Counted from the first letter of the stretch, positions 8,867-16,524 are shown. The stretch is 46,840 nt of DNA from Pseudomonadota bacterium (GCA_018001635.1 JAGNHS010000020.1:1-46840), one strand, 5' to 3'. Numbers and translations are program-made. Notes: generated from the letters alone by a model not told the origin.

Positions 8867-11287
8867 TTATGGAGAAACTGTAATACTATATGTATCAGAA
8901 CGTTCGCTCAATGAATCAGAAACATAGCCACTCATAGTCGAACTCGAGCTTGGAAGAACAAAAATTCGATCGCTTGTTCCGGCTACAACACCGCCACTCA
9001 ATGTCGTCCCACTGGTCTGATTTATTGTATAGGGGCTTGTACCACCATTTATCAAAAGACCAACAGGACTAAAATAATTACCGATCTCAACCGTAGGAAG
9101 GGTATATGAAAGCGATGGATGCAATCCACCGACAACAACAACAAGGCCATTAGATAGAACCGTTGTGGTAAAATTTGTTCGTGGAGTATTAATATTTCCA
9201 ACAACAGACCACTGGCCTGTGATTGGATTATAAATTTCTGAAGTTCTCAATAAATACGTAGTTCCCTGTCCGCCAACTGCTAAAACTTTATTATCTGGAA
9301 GTAGTGATAAAGTGTGCAATGTTCTTGTTTCATTCATTGAACCTGTAAAGGACCAGAGTCCGGAATTAGGATCATATAATTCTGCAGAATTTTGATATTG
9401 ATAACTAGAATTAGAACCTCCTGAAATTAGTACTTGACCATTGGCAAGCTGACTTGCCGCCAGTGAAAATCTTCCGGTATTTAGTGAGCCTGTTGCACTC
9501 CAAGAATTTGTATTTGGATTATAAAGGTCAACCTGACTTAAGGCACTTGTCCCATCAAAACCTCCTATAGCTAATACGTTACCATTATTTAATAAAATCA
9601 TTTTAAAATAAGAATGAACACTCGACATTGTGCCAGCAGAGGACCATGTGCCTAGCGTAGGATCATAAATTTCAGCCGAATTTAAATATGAACTTCCATT
9701 AAAACCTCCAGCAACTAAGACTTTTCCATTTTGCAAAAGGACTGCCTTATGTTGATATCTTGCCGCTGATAAACTTCCAGTATAAGTCCAAGAGCCAGTC
9801 GTAGGGTTATATATTTCAACTGTTGCAAGCGAAGAACTTCCATTGTGCCCACCAATGGCCAAAACTCTACCATCTTGCAGAAGTACACTTGCAAAACTCT
9901 CTCGACCTCCTCCCATCGAATTAACAGTGCTCCAAGAAAATGTGCTCGGATTAAAGACTTCACATTCCTTATAGCGATAACCTATATTTTCACCGCCAGA
10001 AATTAAAATTCTTCCATCTTGAAGCACAGTGGCTTCATGATTATTTCGCCTATAACTAAGAAACATAGACTTATCCCATTGTTGAGTCGTAGGGTTATAG
10101 AGCTCCGATCTCGACTCTCCACCTGCACCACCTGCGACTACAACTCTTCCATCATTTAACAGGGTTGCCTTAAAATCTCTTCGGGTATTATTCATGGATC
10201 CAACAGAAATCCAAGTATTAGTATTTGGATTAAAAAGCTCAGCACTTGATAGTGAAGAAATAGTACCTAGACCACCCATAACCAAAACCATTCCATCTAA
10301 CAAAGTCACCATATCGTGACTTGATCTAGCTACACTCATCGCTACTGAAGTGCTCCAGATGCCTGAATTTGGATCATAAACTTCAGTTGTTGATACTTTT
10401 TGAAATGATGAATTTATACCGCCAGACACAAAAACTCGCCCGTCATCTAAAATTACAGCTGCAAATTTAAATCTTCCCACATTCATGGATCCTGGAGATG
10501 ATGAAATGGACCAAGTACCCGAAGTTTCATCAAATATTTCTGTGCTTGATAAAACAGTGCCATTCGTACCTCCAATTACAATTAGATTTCCATTATTCAT
10601 TTTTACTAATCCGAATTCCGCTCTGGATACGTTTAAACTACCTGTGTACGTCCAAGTATTAGTTGTAAAACTATATATCTCGCAGGACGTTAAATAAGTA
10701 CCAGTAGAGATTCCACCGATAGCAATAACATTTCCATCGCTTAATACTGTTAAACCAAAAAGATACCTGGCTGAGTTCATTAAATTTAGAGAGGTCCATG
10801 TCTCTGTCAAAGGATTATAAATTTCGGCCGTCCTCAATGCAGCTGAACCTGAATAACCACCAGCCACTAAAACTCTTCCGTCATTTAACAAAACCGCACT
10901 ATGTTGTTTTCTAGAAAACGACATTGAGGTAGTTCTTTTCCAAAATCCAGTATAGGGATTATATATTTGAGAGAAACTTGTAGCACTTGAAGAACCATCT
11001 GTACCCCCTGTGACCAAAATTCTTCCATCATTTAATTTTGTAGCTGTATAGCTTTCAGACAAATAAACACTTGATGCCCAAAAATCAAAAAACTCTGTAC
11101 TGCTATTTCCCTCAGGAAACTCAACATCGATGGAATAGTTCTGAACACTTTCTACAGTGCTTGCTGCCGCAGCCTTTACTTTCGGACCACTCACCACAAC
11201 AGCACAGTTATCGAGTAGCGAAACCAATAAAAAGCCCAAGAAATACAGCTTTGGATTGAAGCTAGCTATAATCTTAGCCCTAGTCAT
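8867..11287 (-). CDS. Secreted Kelch-repeat protein with 14 repeats
   Basis: The 806-residue protein has an N-terminal signal sequence (~1-28; a Cys follows LLDN and could be lipidated, though the lipobox is poor). From residue ~78 to ~743 I count 14 Kelch-type repeats of 45-50 residues, each with the pattern DGRVLVxGG...xxxExYNPxTxxW and a short R-containing turn. This predicts one or two beta-propellers (2 x 7 blades fits the number). The last ~63 residues (INGGTSPYTI ... SDSLSERSDTYSITVSP) resemble the putative Ig-type domains that often end such surface proteins. The likely role is adhesion or ligand binding at the surface. The call of Kelch fold is firm; the ligand is unknown. Convergent with the S8 protease. 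Confidence 0.88.
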   Translation of the reverse strand: MTRAKIIASFNPKLYFLGFLLVSLLDNCAVVVSGPKVKAAAASTVESVQNYSIDVEFPEGNSSTEFFDFWASSVYLSESYTATKLNDGRILVTGGTDGSSSATSFSQIYNPYTGFWKRTTSMSFSRKQHSAVLLNDGRVLVAGGYSGSAALRTAEIYNPLTETWTSLNLMNSARYLFGLTVLSDGNVIAIGGISTGTYLTSCEIYSFTTNTWTYTGSLNVSRAEFGLVKMNNGNLIVIGGTNGTVLSSTEIFDETSGTWSISSSPGSMNVGRFKFAAVILDDGRVFVSGGINSSFQKVSTTEVYDPNSGIWSTSVAMSVARSSHDMVTLLDGMVLVMGGLGTISSLSSAELFNPNTNTWISVGSMNNTRRDFKATLLNDGRVVVAGGAGGESRSELYNPTTQQWDKSMFLSYRRNNHEATVLQDGRILISGGENIGYRYKECEVFNPSTFSWSTVNSMGGGRESFASVLLQDGRVLAIGGHNGSSSLATVEIYNPTTGSWTYTGSLSAARYQHKAVLLQNGKVLVAGGFNGSSYLNSAEIYDPTLGTWSSAGTMSSVHSYFKMILLNNGNVLAIGGFDGTSALSQVDLYNPNTNSWSATGSLNTGRFSLAASQLANGQVLISGGSNSSYQYQNSAELYDPNSGLWSFTGSMNETRTLHTLSLLPDNKVLAVGGQGTTYLLRTSEIYNPITGQWSVVGNINTPRTNFTTTVLSNGLVVVVGGLHPSLSYTLPTVEIGNYFSPVGLLINGGTSPYTINQTSGTTLSGGVVAGTSDRIFVLPSSSSTMSGYVSDSLSERSDTYSITVSP
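9059..11056 (-). repeat. Coding tandem repeat array (14 Kelch units, ~143 bp each)
   Basis: The units are diverged at DNA level but share the translated core GRxLVxGG and the YNPxTxxW strand. The array covers residues ~78-743 of the Kelch protein. The units are similar enough to be a site of recombination or copy-number change. Confidence 0.75.
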
Positions 11288-11355
11288 AACCTTCTAATTT
11301 TATCATTTTGAATGAGTGACTAAAATTAAGATTGAATAAAGCCTTTGTTAAGGTT

Positions 11356-11871
11356 CTATAAAATCTCTTCCATTTTTTCTAAGCGAATAACTTCCTCGAG
11401 TGACTGATGATGAAACTTTGCGCTTAATGAGTCACTTAAAAGAATAGCCAATTCTGGATTTTTTTCTTTATGAGCTCCCGCCCAATCCCAATTTTGATTA
11501 GGAAACTTTGAGCTTAAAGAATCGAAACTTTCATCGATGACAATTTCTAAATGCTCTAAGCCAATGGCATACAATTTTGAAGTTTTTGGAGCTGGAATTT
11601 CCATACAAGGAATCAATCTATTTCCAACTTTTACAGCTTCAAACAATTTAAACGTACAAATGGGTCGTCCTGAAATACTCGCCTCAGATAAAAGTTCGCC
11701 AAATTTAGAAAATTCATTTTTATAAAATTTATATTCTTCTTCTGTTTGAACCCGAAAGCAGACATGATCAATAAATTTATCATTCAGCTGAAAGCCTATT
11801 GCATTGAGCTCATTAAGAATTTTTTCTACAAAAGTAGGAATTGAATTTATTATTTCCTCTGCCGATTTCAT
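11356..11871 (-). CDS. YecM family protein (VOC-fold)
   Basis: This 171-residue protein matches the E. coli YecM family in length and in order of motifs: an N-terminal helical segment, DHVCFRVQTEEEY, GELLSEASISGRPICTFKL, a central LIPCMEIPAPK segment, GLEHLEIVID and a C-terminal FHHQSLEEVI. The motif GxLLSExxIxGRPICxFKL is especially diagnostic. The family has a vicinal-oxygen-chelate type fold, and the His/Glu pairs could bind metal, but no enzymatic activity is established that I know of. It is probably cytoplasmic because no signal peptide is present. It lies upstream of the Kelch gene on the same strand with a ~70-base gap, so shared transcription is possible but not shown. Confidence 0.82.
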   Translation of the reverse strand: MKSAEEIINSIPTFVEKILNELNAIGFQLNDKFIDHVCFRVQTEEEYKFYKNEFSKFGELLSEASISGRPICTFKLFEAVKVGNRLIPCMEIPAPKTSKLYAIGLEHLEIVIDESFDSLSSKFPNQNWDWAGAHKEKNPELAILLSDSLSAKFHHQSLEEVIRLEKMEEIL

Positions 11872-12004
11872 AATTTAAAAATCGCTTATTTTTGTCTGAA
11901 TTTCAAAGAAATACTCAATATTTTCAAGGCTTATTTTTGAGTTCCTTCTCTTTTAAGCTCTCGTAAAATGGATTTAGCGCTTGGGCTAGCTCCTAAAATT
12001 TGCT

Positions 12005-13363
12005 ATGCAAGTCCCCATGCCCACTACCCCTATCCTGATCCACAAATCCTCTTTATTTATTTATAGAATTCAAAAATTTAGCTTCTTAGTTTTTTTATTA
12101 ATGGGGAGCTTGAATACATTATCTCAAGCGGCCGATAAAAGTTCACTACTTCAACTAGATGCCTGCCAAGCGGGATTAACGAGTTTAAGATTTCCCGTCG
12201 ATGCCGACCATTTGCCTCGTGGCTTTGTCACCGCTCATAAAAATGAATTCGACCAATTAGCTTCAGAAACTCAAAAAGCCTTAGTGTGGTGGAGAAGCCC
12301 CATCTATATAGCTAAGAGCCTTGAGTCGGCCAGAGCCCACCACTTGAATTGGTCCAAAAAAGTTCAAACACATTTGATACAAGGATTTTACTTAATCAAT
12401 GACAATAAAATTGATCACAGTTTTATCAGCGATGAAAACTCAGTAGACAAGTTAAGAGCCTATTTCAATGAAGCTTATGAGAAGAGCGGCCTCATTTATT
12501 TTGATTCCTCAGGAAACGTTTACAAAGTTGAAGATGCTATTTTTAAGGAACGATTCCATTTAGAAAAATTATCGGTCGCTGAAGATATTTTGCAAGATGA
12601 AGATTTTCGATATGTCATCTTTCAAAACGGATGGCATTATCAAAAGCAAACCGGTTTAAGACACATGGTTTCTGTGGCGAATTCCTCTACGTTTAAAAAA
12701 ATTCAAAGCAAAATGAAGCAGCTTTTAGAGGGCGGAAACTCCATTTCATTTAACACCGAAGACCCCTCACATTTTGCAGATGTTCTAAAAATGCTTTCGA
12801 ATCAAAAGAGAAAACTATCTGCCGAATCTGCGAATCGTTTTTCGGACCCTTCAGTATTAAAAAGTTTAGAAAAAGCTTTTGAAGAAAAAGAAGTCATGAG
12901 CGTTGAAATTAGGGACTCTCAAAAAAATCTCATTGGTGGAATCTTAGTTTATATTGCAGGAAACATTTATGAGTCTGGGACGATTTATTACATTAACGAT
13001 GAAGGGTATAAAATTCCAGGCACAAAGCTCTCATCTATTGAGGCTCCCAAAATTGCAGGTCTCGCTCTTATGATTCAACTTTTCAAATTTGGAAGAGATT
13101 TTCTGGATGCGGGAATGGTGACATCTTATTCGTACAATTTAAAAACTTTCATAGTTTCAAAAGAAACTTACGATCTTATGAGTGCTCTTCAATCTTCAGT
13201 AGCGGTTGTTTTTCCTTCGGCTCTGACAAAAGAGACTGCTTTAACTAACGACGGAAAATCAAATCTCAAAGATGAATTCATGCTGCCTAAAGTTGAGGAA
13301 ACGGACTCTTTCAAAATTATGAAAGACGACCTTTTTTACCAACAAATGCTCCAAGACGAGTAA
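12005..13363 (+). CDS. Exported protein resembling leucyl/phenylalanyl-tRNA-protein transferase (Aat)
   Basis: The first ~42 residues are a signal peptide (basic start, hydrophobic core FSFLVFLLMGSLNTLS, cleavage near SQA-AD). The mature part follows the Aat layout as I know it. An N-terminal segment has LVWWRSP (~93-99), like the Aat LWWSPDPR motif. The C-terminal GNAT-like core has MSVEIRDSQKNLIGGILVYIAGNIYESG (~298-325), matching HSVEVW..LVGGLYGV..G..F.GESM. Then comes EAPKIAGLALMIQL (~346-359), like DASKVALxxL, and FLDAGMV..YNLKTF. Aat moves Leu or Phe from tRNA to N-terminal Arg/Lys in the cytoplasm, so an exported form is odd. Homology is my own motif alignment; the activity is uncertain. 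The gene has no close neighbour on its strand. Confidence 0.6.
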   Translation: MQVPMPTTPILIHKSSLFIYRIQKFSFLVFLLMGSLNTLSQAADKSSLLQLDACQAGLTSLRFPVDADHLPRGFVTAHKNEFDQLASETQKALVWWRSPIYIAKSLESARAHHLNWSKKVQTHLIQGFYLINDNKIDHSFISDENSVDKLRAYFNEAYEKSGLIYFDSSGNVYKVEDAIFKERFHLEKLSVAEDILQDEDFRYVIFQNGWHYQKQTGLRHMVSVANSSTFKKIQSKMKQLLEGGNSISFNTEDPSHFADVLKMLSNQKRKLSAESANRFSDPSVLKSLEKAFEEKEVMSVEIRDSQKNLIGGILVYIAGNIYESGTIYYINDEGYKIPGTKLSSIEAPKIAGLALMIQLFKFGRDFLDAGMVTSYSYNLKTFIVSKETYDLMSALQSSVAVVFPSALTKETALTNDGKSNLKDEFMLPKVEETDSFKIMKDDLFYQQMLQDE

Positions 13364-13381
13364 GACTTTCTGGAAAAGATC

Positions 13382-13407
13382 TGGCGAAAGCGAATGCGCT
13401 CTCGCCA
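13382..13407 (+). other. Stem-loop after the Aat-like gene
   Basis: TGGCGAAAGCG / CGCTCTCGCCA forms an 11-bp stem with one mismatch around an AATG loop, 19 bases after the stop codon. There is no U-run, so it is not a standard intrinsic terminator. It may protect the 3' end of the mRNA or act with Rho. Confidence 0.45.
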
Positions 13408-13572
13408 AGCTAGTTAATCTTTAAAATGACCTTATTTAAACCACTCTAGTTCGTTATTATTGAGTCGTGAGCTTCAAAGTACGTTCATAAACTTTCGGAT
13501 TTATCGATGCCGTCAGGATGTATAAAACATTAGGTTTTGACTCGAAGAATATAGGCATCTAAATTCACTCGC

Positions 13573-13932
13573 ATGTTGCCTGGAACTTATTATTTTACGG
13601 GAGTTGTGGTTGGTTTGATATTGGCGTTGATAGCAGGTTTGCTGATATCAATAGCGGTATTTTCTCTTCAGATATTTACCTTTAAGAAGTGTCGAGGAGC
13701 CAAATGGGCGCAATTTCTTTTGAGTGTATTTGCAACCTTGACTGGCCCAATTGTTTTTCTTCTTTTTGCTTTTTTAACAATATCCGTTTGGCCAAGGTCA
13801 ATTATAGATTGGTGGCTTGGGACCTTGATTGGAATTAGCAATAGAACGTTTTATTTACTTTTTGGGATCGAACTTCTTTTAGTTTGTTTCTTGGGATTTA
13901 GAAATTTCGAGAAAAGCAAATTAAATACCTAG
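13573..13932 (+). CDS. Small multi-pass membrane protein of unknown function
   Basis: I do not recognise this 119-residue protein. It has three or four strongly hydrophobic segments (about residues 8-34, 45-72, 80-96 and 97-107) separated by short basic or Trp-containing loops (KKCRGAKW, WPRSIIDWW), and a Lys/Asn-rich tail. It should be an inner-membrane protein. The ATG at 13573 has no clear Shine-Dalgarno sequence. The gene stands alone between a 209-base and a 238-base spacer, which, with the odd hairpins on both sides, makes this the loosest-packed part of the window. Coding status is likely from length and membrane pattern only. Confidence 0.55.
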   Translation: MLPGTYYFTGVVVGLILALIAGLLISIAVFSLQIFTFKKCRGAKWAQFLLSVFATLTGPIVFLLFAFLTISVWPRSIIDWWLGTLIGISNRTFYLLFGIELLLVCFLGFRNFEKSKLNT

Positions 13933-13969
13933 GTTAAATTTCGTTCATATTTCATTTTAGAATTTCTGA

Positions 13970-14045
13970 AAGACACTCGGGGTTCCCGAAGGTTGAGCCT
14001 TTGGGCGAAGACCTGAGGAAGGGGGTACCCTGCCGTTTCTTTAAG
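13970..14045. other. GC-rich foldable element in an AT-rich spacer
   Basis: In the 238-base spacer 13933-14170 a block of ~70 bases differs sharply in composition. Its outer arms pair (GGGTTCCC at 13980-13987 with GGGTACCC at 14023-14030, one mismatch), with flanking AAAGA/TCTTT complementarity, and AAGG-TTGAG-CCTT forms an inner hairpin. I match it to no riboswitch or RNA family that I know. It could be a small RNA, a REP-like unit or a protein-binding hairpin. Nothing else is seen in this spacer. Confidence 0.35.
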
Positions 14046-14170
14046 TTATTCGAATATGAAATGTCTTTTGCGTTCTCACAATTGTAATTTAAAAACTCTT
14101 AGAAATGTTTCGTCTTGTCTGTGGAGCTCGTTTTTTCTCATAAGGTGAATGGCCCGAAAAATTAATTGAT

Positions 14171-15214
14171 TTAATTTATTTGCATACAAACTGCGTAAAC
14201 AATAATTCCAATATCTGTAGGGTTGGCTGGTGCTGCGTTGTTATAACACGCCCCTTGCCAAGCTAAAGTGCCTGCAGGATTTGAATCAAACAATGGAACT
14301 ATGGGTCCAGTGTTCGCCTGGCAAACTGCGCCCCCTCCGGTGCGTAAATGTGTCGGAGGACAAGTAGCCACTGCGGTTGCATAATAAAATCCATTTCCAG
14401 AATTTAGAACCCAAGGGGCCTGTGCTTGAACAATACTTGTGGATAAACTTGCACAAACTGGAGCTCCGCTAGAATTAAAGCCTTTTAAATATTGTCCAGG
14501 AGCAAGACAGCCTTGGTTGGCTAAAGCCTTTCCACCAATTTGGCATTTAGGAGTCCTATCGGGATTGATTCCATACAAATAGGTCCCGATTGGGCACTCA
14601 TCTTTTACATCAACCCAATGTGAATTTATGGGAATTTCTTTTATGACTTTCTTAAATGAAAATCCTGCTTGCACAGAATCTATAGACGTTATTCTATATG
14701 CAAAAACTATATTACCTGGATCTCCAGCAGCATTATCTCGAACCATGTACCCGACTACATGAAATCGACAATTATTCGTGCAAATCTCACCTCTTGAATC
14801 ATAATCAACGGGAGTAGCCTCTGTTCCCGCAAATTCTCTTCCTAAAATATCTACCATCTTCAAGGTCACAATAGTTTTACCTGGAAATTTAGCATTAACG
14901 TCGGGATCAATTGTTCCAGCTACAGCAGGACAAGAGTAAGTAAAACCTGTTGGTGGATTAAGCGGAATGCAAGTTTGTAAAGAAGGATATTGTGCAATCA
15001 TTTTTGCGACCCAACCCGGAATGTCTTTTGTAATCGGTGCCGTAATGGCCTGAAGTTGAGCTTGAGTTGAGGAATCCACCATTCTTTTACCTGAAGTCAA
15101 CATGTCTGAAGAAAAACGAAAAATCAGCATCCCTAAAATTCCTGCTAAGCCTAGAGCTACAACAACTTGGACTAAAGTGAATCCAAATTTCAATTTTGTT
15201 TTTTTAATTTTCAT
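14171..15214 (-). CDS. Type IV pilin-like / pseudopilin protein with Gln at position 5
   Basis: The N-terminus is a class III prepilin signal: a short basic leader (MKIKKTKLKFG) then FTLVQVVVALGLAGILGMLIF, with predicted cleavage after Gly11 and methylation of Phe. The usual Glu at mature position 5 is Gln here. Glu5 helps register and extract subunits during filament assembly and is lacking in the tip subunit GspK. The ~300-residue C-terminal part contains several Cys pairs (CTNNC, CPIGTYLYG, CQIGG, CLAPGQYLKGF, CASL) and repeats of the kind CPxGxYLxGxxxxxxPxC, similar to surface pilin-like proteins of predatory bacteria. It is probably a minor or tip pilin. No other pilus gene is nearby. 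Confidence 0.75.
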   Translation of the reverse strand: MKIKKTKLKFGFTLVQVVVALGLAGILGMLIFRFSSDMLTSGKRMVDSSTQAQLQAITAPITKDIPGWVAKMIAQYPSLQTCIPLNPPTGFTYSCPAVAGTIDPDVNAKFPGKTIVTLKMVDILGREFAGTEATPVDYDSRGEICTNNCRFHVVGYMVRDNAAGDPGNIVFAYRITSIDSVQAGFSFKKVIKEIPINSHWVDVKDECPIGTYLYGINPDRTPKCQIGGKALANQGCLAPGQYLKGFNSSGAPVCASLSTSIVQAQAPWVLNSGNGFYYATAVATCPPTHLRTGGGAVCQANTGPIVPLFDSNPAGTLAWQGACYNNAAPANPTDIGIIVYAVCMQIN

Positions 15215-15383
15215 ATTTATGAATAGAAGTATAACTTGAATTCAATAAAATATATGATTTGTAACAAAAGAAATTTGCGCAATAACATACATACGAGTTA
15301 TCGGAATTTCAGACGGTAGAGCTTAAGGAATATTGAGTGTCAAAGTCCTGGCATTACCCTAAATATCGGTATATACTGAAAAT

Positions 15384-15560
15384 GTGAAATTTGATTGGGA
15401 TTCAGCAAAAGCCGAAAGCAATGAGAAGAAACATAACGTCAGCTTTCTTGCGATAACCGTTTTTGACGACCCCTATGCGCTAATTGCTTCAGATTCTAAG
15501 TATTCAGTAAGTGAGAATCGCGAGTGGATAATTGAAGAGTTCAAAAGACTTCCCCTTTAA
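15384..15560 (+). pseudogene. brnT: Truncated BrnT-like ribonuclease toxin
   Basis: Read from a GTG at 15384 (an ATG two bases upstream hits TGA at once), the 58-residue product begins VKFDWDSAKAESNEKKHNVSF and continues ITVFDDPYALIASD, then YSVSENREWII. This is the BrnT N-terminal half: FxWDxxKAxxNxxKHxVxF, then VFDDPxA and SxxENR. BrnT toxins are about 90 residues. The usual second half (GRLLVVVxxxR ... RIISARxA) is absent in all frames here, and the frame stops after EEFKRLPL. The toxin therefore looks deleted, ending inside the start of the antitoxin gene. Loss of the C-terminal strands and Arg residues should abolish RNase activity. The N-terminal match is clear; inactivity is inferred. 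Confidence 0.65.
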
Positions 15561-15798
15561 AAAATCCCGCAGAATATCTTCCAAGGAAGTAACTTCTGCA
15601 AGGAAAGCTATTGAAAATAAAACCGGAAAGAAGAGAAAATCTCGTGGTCGTCCTGCTAAATCAGGCGAAGATAAGTTTGTTCCAACATCTATTAGGCTTC
15701 ACCCAAAAATCTTATTGTGGGCAAAAAGAGAAGCAAAAAAACGTGGCTGTGGATACCAAACTGTCATCAATGAAATCCTGTTAGAAAAGGCCGCATAG
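15532..15798 (+). CDS. brnA: BrnA-like antitoxin
   Basis: This 88-residue basic protein would start at a TTG that overlaps the 3' end of the broken brnT by 29 bases. Its second half fits the BrnA/CopG-like antitoxin pattern: RGRPAKSGEDKFVPTSIRLHP, then KILLWAKREAKKRG and CGYQTVINEIL (compare RxDPDVLxxFKxxGxGYQTxIN). This region forms a ribbon-helix-helix that binds DNA and represses its own operon. The N-terminal part, normally the toxin-binding region, is short and Lys/Ser-rich, so it may be partly lost. With the toxin truncated this may survive as an orphan regulator. The TTG start is the only candidate in frame. Confidence is moderate for family, low for activity. Confidence 0.6.
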   Translation: MKSSKDFPFKKSRRISSKEVTSARKAIENKTGKKRKSRGRPAKSGEDKFVPTSIRLHPKILLWAKREAKKRGCGYQTVINEILLEKAA

Positions 15799-15917
15799 CC
15801 CATCCTCCTACAAGACTAAGTAGTATTTTCACGAGATAATTTTACCCTCAAACGAGGAAGTTAAGTGCGAGCGTATACGCGCGAAGGTATCTGAGTAACT
15901 GAGAACGATACTGTTGT

Positions 15918-15980
15918 GGAAAAAATCGTGCTGGGTGCGCTCTTTGCTCGCGACAAACGCTCGCTCGGTGCTCCCCCTTT
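15918..15980 (-). terminator. Possible tRNA-Gln terminator region
   Basis: On the - strand a GC-rich block with several short complementary stretches ends in ATTTTTTCC (T-run at 15925-15920), about 100 bases beyond the tRNA 3' end. I cannot draw one dominant hairpin, so this is a weak call. The rest of the 15799-16024 spacer holds the palindrome at 15988-16013 and no gene. Confidence 0.25.
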
Positions 15981-15987
15981 TCAGCAT

Positions 15988-16013
15988 CAAAATCTGAATC
16001 AATTCAGATTTTG
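15988..16013. repeat. Perfect 12+12 palindrome downstream of tRNA-Gln
   Basis: CAAAATCTGAAT and ATTCAGATTTTG flank a CA dinucleotide. The element begins 11 bases past the tRNA CCA. The adjoining 15 bases (15982-15996) repeat the tRNA anticodon arm (16059-16073) with one mismatch. It could fold as an AU-rich hairpin in the tRNA precursor. Confidence 0.6.
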
Positions 16014-16024
16014 CCGCAGAAAAA

Positions 16025-16099
16025 TGGTTGGCGCGCAAGGATTCGAACCTTGGAATGGCAGAATCAAAATCTGCTGGCTTACCACTTGCCGACGCGCCA
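16025..16099 (-). tRNA. trnQ: tRNA-Gln (anticodon TTG)
   Basis: Read on the - strand, the acceptor stem is TGGCGCG / CGCGCCA with discriminator A and an encoded CCA (16027-16025). The anticodon arm is GCAGA-TTTTGAT-TCTGC, giving anticodon TTG (reads CAA/CAG). The T arm is CAAGG-TTCGAAT-CCTTG. The D arm (GGC...GCC with AGTGGTAA loop) is typical of Gln. It is 75 bases including CCA. Confidence 0.95.
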
Positions 16100-16170
16100 A
16101 CGTGCAGCCATTTTAATAACAGCGAGCACTTGGCTTGGCAATAAACAGAAGCAGCTACTTATTAGAGAAA

Positions 16171-16473
16171 TTAGCCTTCAGTACCTGAAGAAATAGAAGG
16201 AATTCCAATCGACTGTTCTTTAACAGCCTCTTGGTAAGCCTTTAAAACCAATTCTTCGAGGTGTTCTCTCATAGGCTGATTAAGTGGATGAGCGATGTCT
16301 CTAAAAACACCGTCTTTTCTTTTTTTGGCGGGCATAGCCACGAATAGCCCCGTATGACCCTTAATAACCTTAAGGTCACGGATGAGGAAGCTGTTGTCTA
16401 AGGTGATAGTCGCGTAAGCCTTTAGCTTATCTTCGTTCACCACGTATATTTGCACGTCGGTGATCTGAATCAT
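16171..16473 (-). CDS. spoVG: SpoVG family nucleic-acid-binding regulator
   Basis: The 100-residue product matches SpoVG throughout: ITDVQIYVVNEDKLKAYATITLDNSFLIRDLKVI, GLFVAMPAKKRKDGVFRDIAHPLNQ, and a helical C-terminus. SpoVG proteins bind DNA and RNA. In Firmicutes they affect septation and virulence, and they also occur in spirochaetes and deltaproteobacteria-like predators. I choose the ATG at 16473 because an AAAGGAG site (16479-16485) lies 5 bases upstream. A start at 16491 would place this site inside the gene. A near-consensus promoter is just upstream. The C-terminal ~15 residues beyond the core (SIGIPSISSGTEG) are lineage-specific. The target in this organism is unknown. Confidence 0.92.
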   Translation of the reverse strand: MIQITDVQIYVVNEDKLKAYATITLDNSFLIRDLKVIKGHTGLFVAMPAKKRKDGVFRDIAHPLNQPMREHLEELVLKAYQEAVKEQSIGIPSISSGTEG

Positions 16474-16478
16474 GGTGG

Positions 16479-16485
16479 CTCCTTT
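16479..16485 (-). promoter_or_regulatory. Ribosome-binding site deciding the spoVG start
   Basis: AAAGGAG on the - strand, 5 bases before ATG 16473. It shows that the upstream in-frame ATG at 16491 is not the start. Confidence 0.85.
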
Positions 16486-16496
16486 ACACAATCTTC

Positions 16497-16524
16497 ATTA
16501 TACTGCAATGCGTTAAAAAGTAAA
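16497..16524 (-). promoter_or_regulatory. Sigma-70-type promoter of spoVG
   Basis: On the - strand TTTACT (16524-16519), a 16-base spacer, then a perfect TATAAT (16502-16497), about 24 bases before the start codon. This is a good housekeeping promoter match, predicting strong constitutive expression. Confidence 0.65.

Noticed and set aside
15829..16038. A 69-codon - strand reading frame after tRNA-Gln
   Set aside because: It overlaps the tRNA and the palindrome and has no ribosome site. Its composition follows the structured DNA, so it is not called as a gene.
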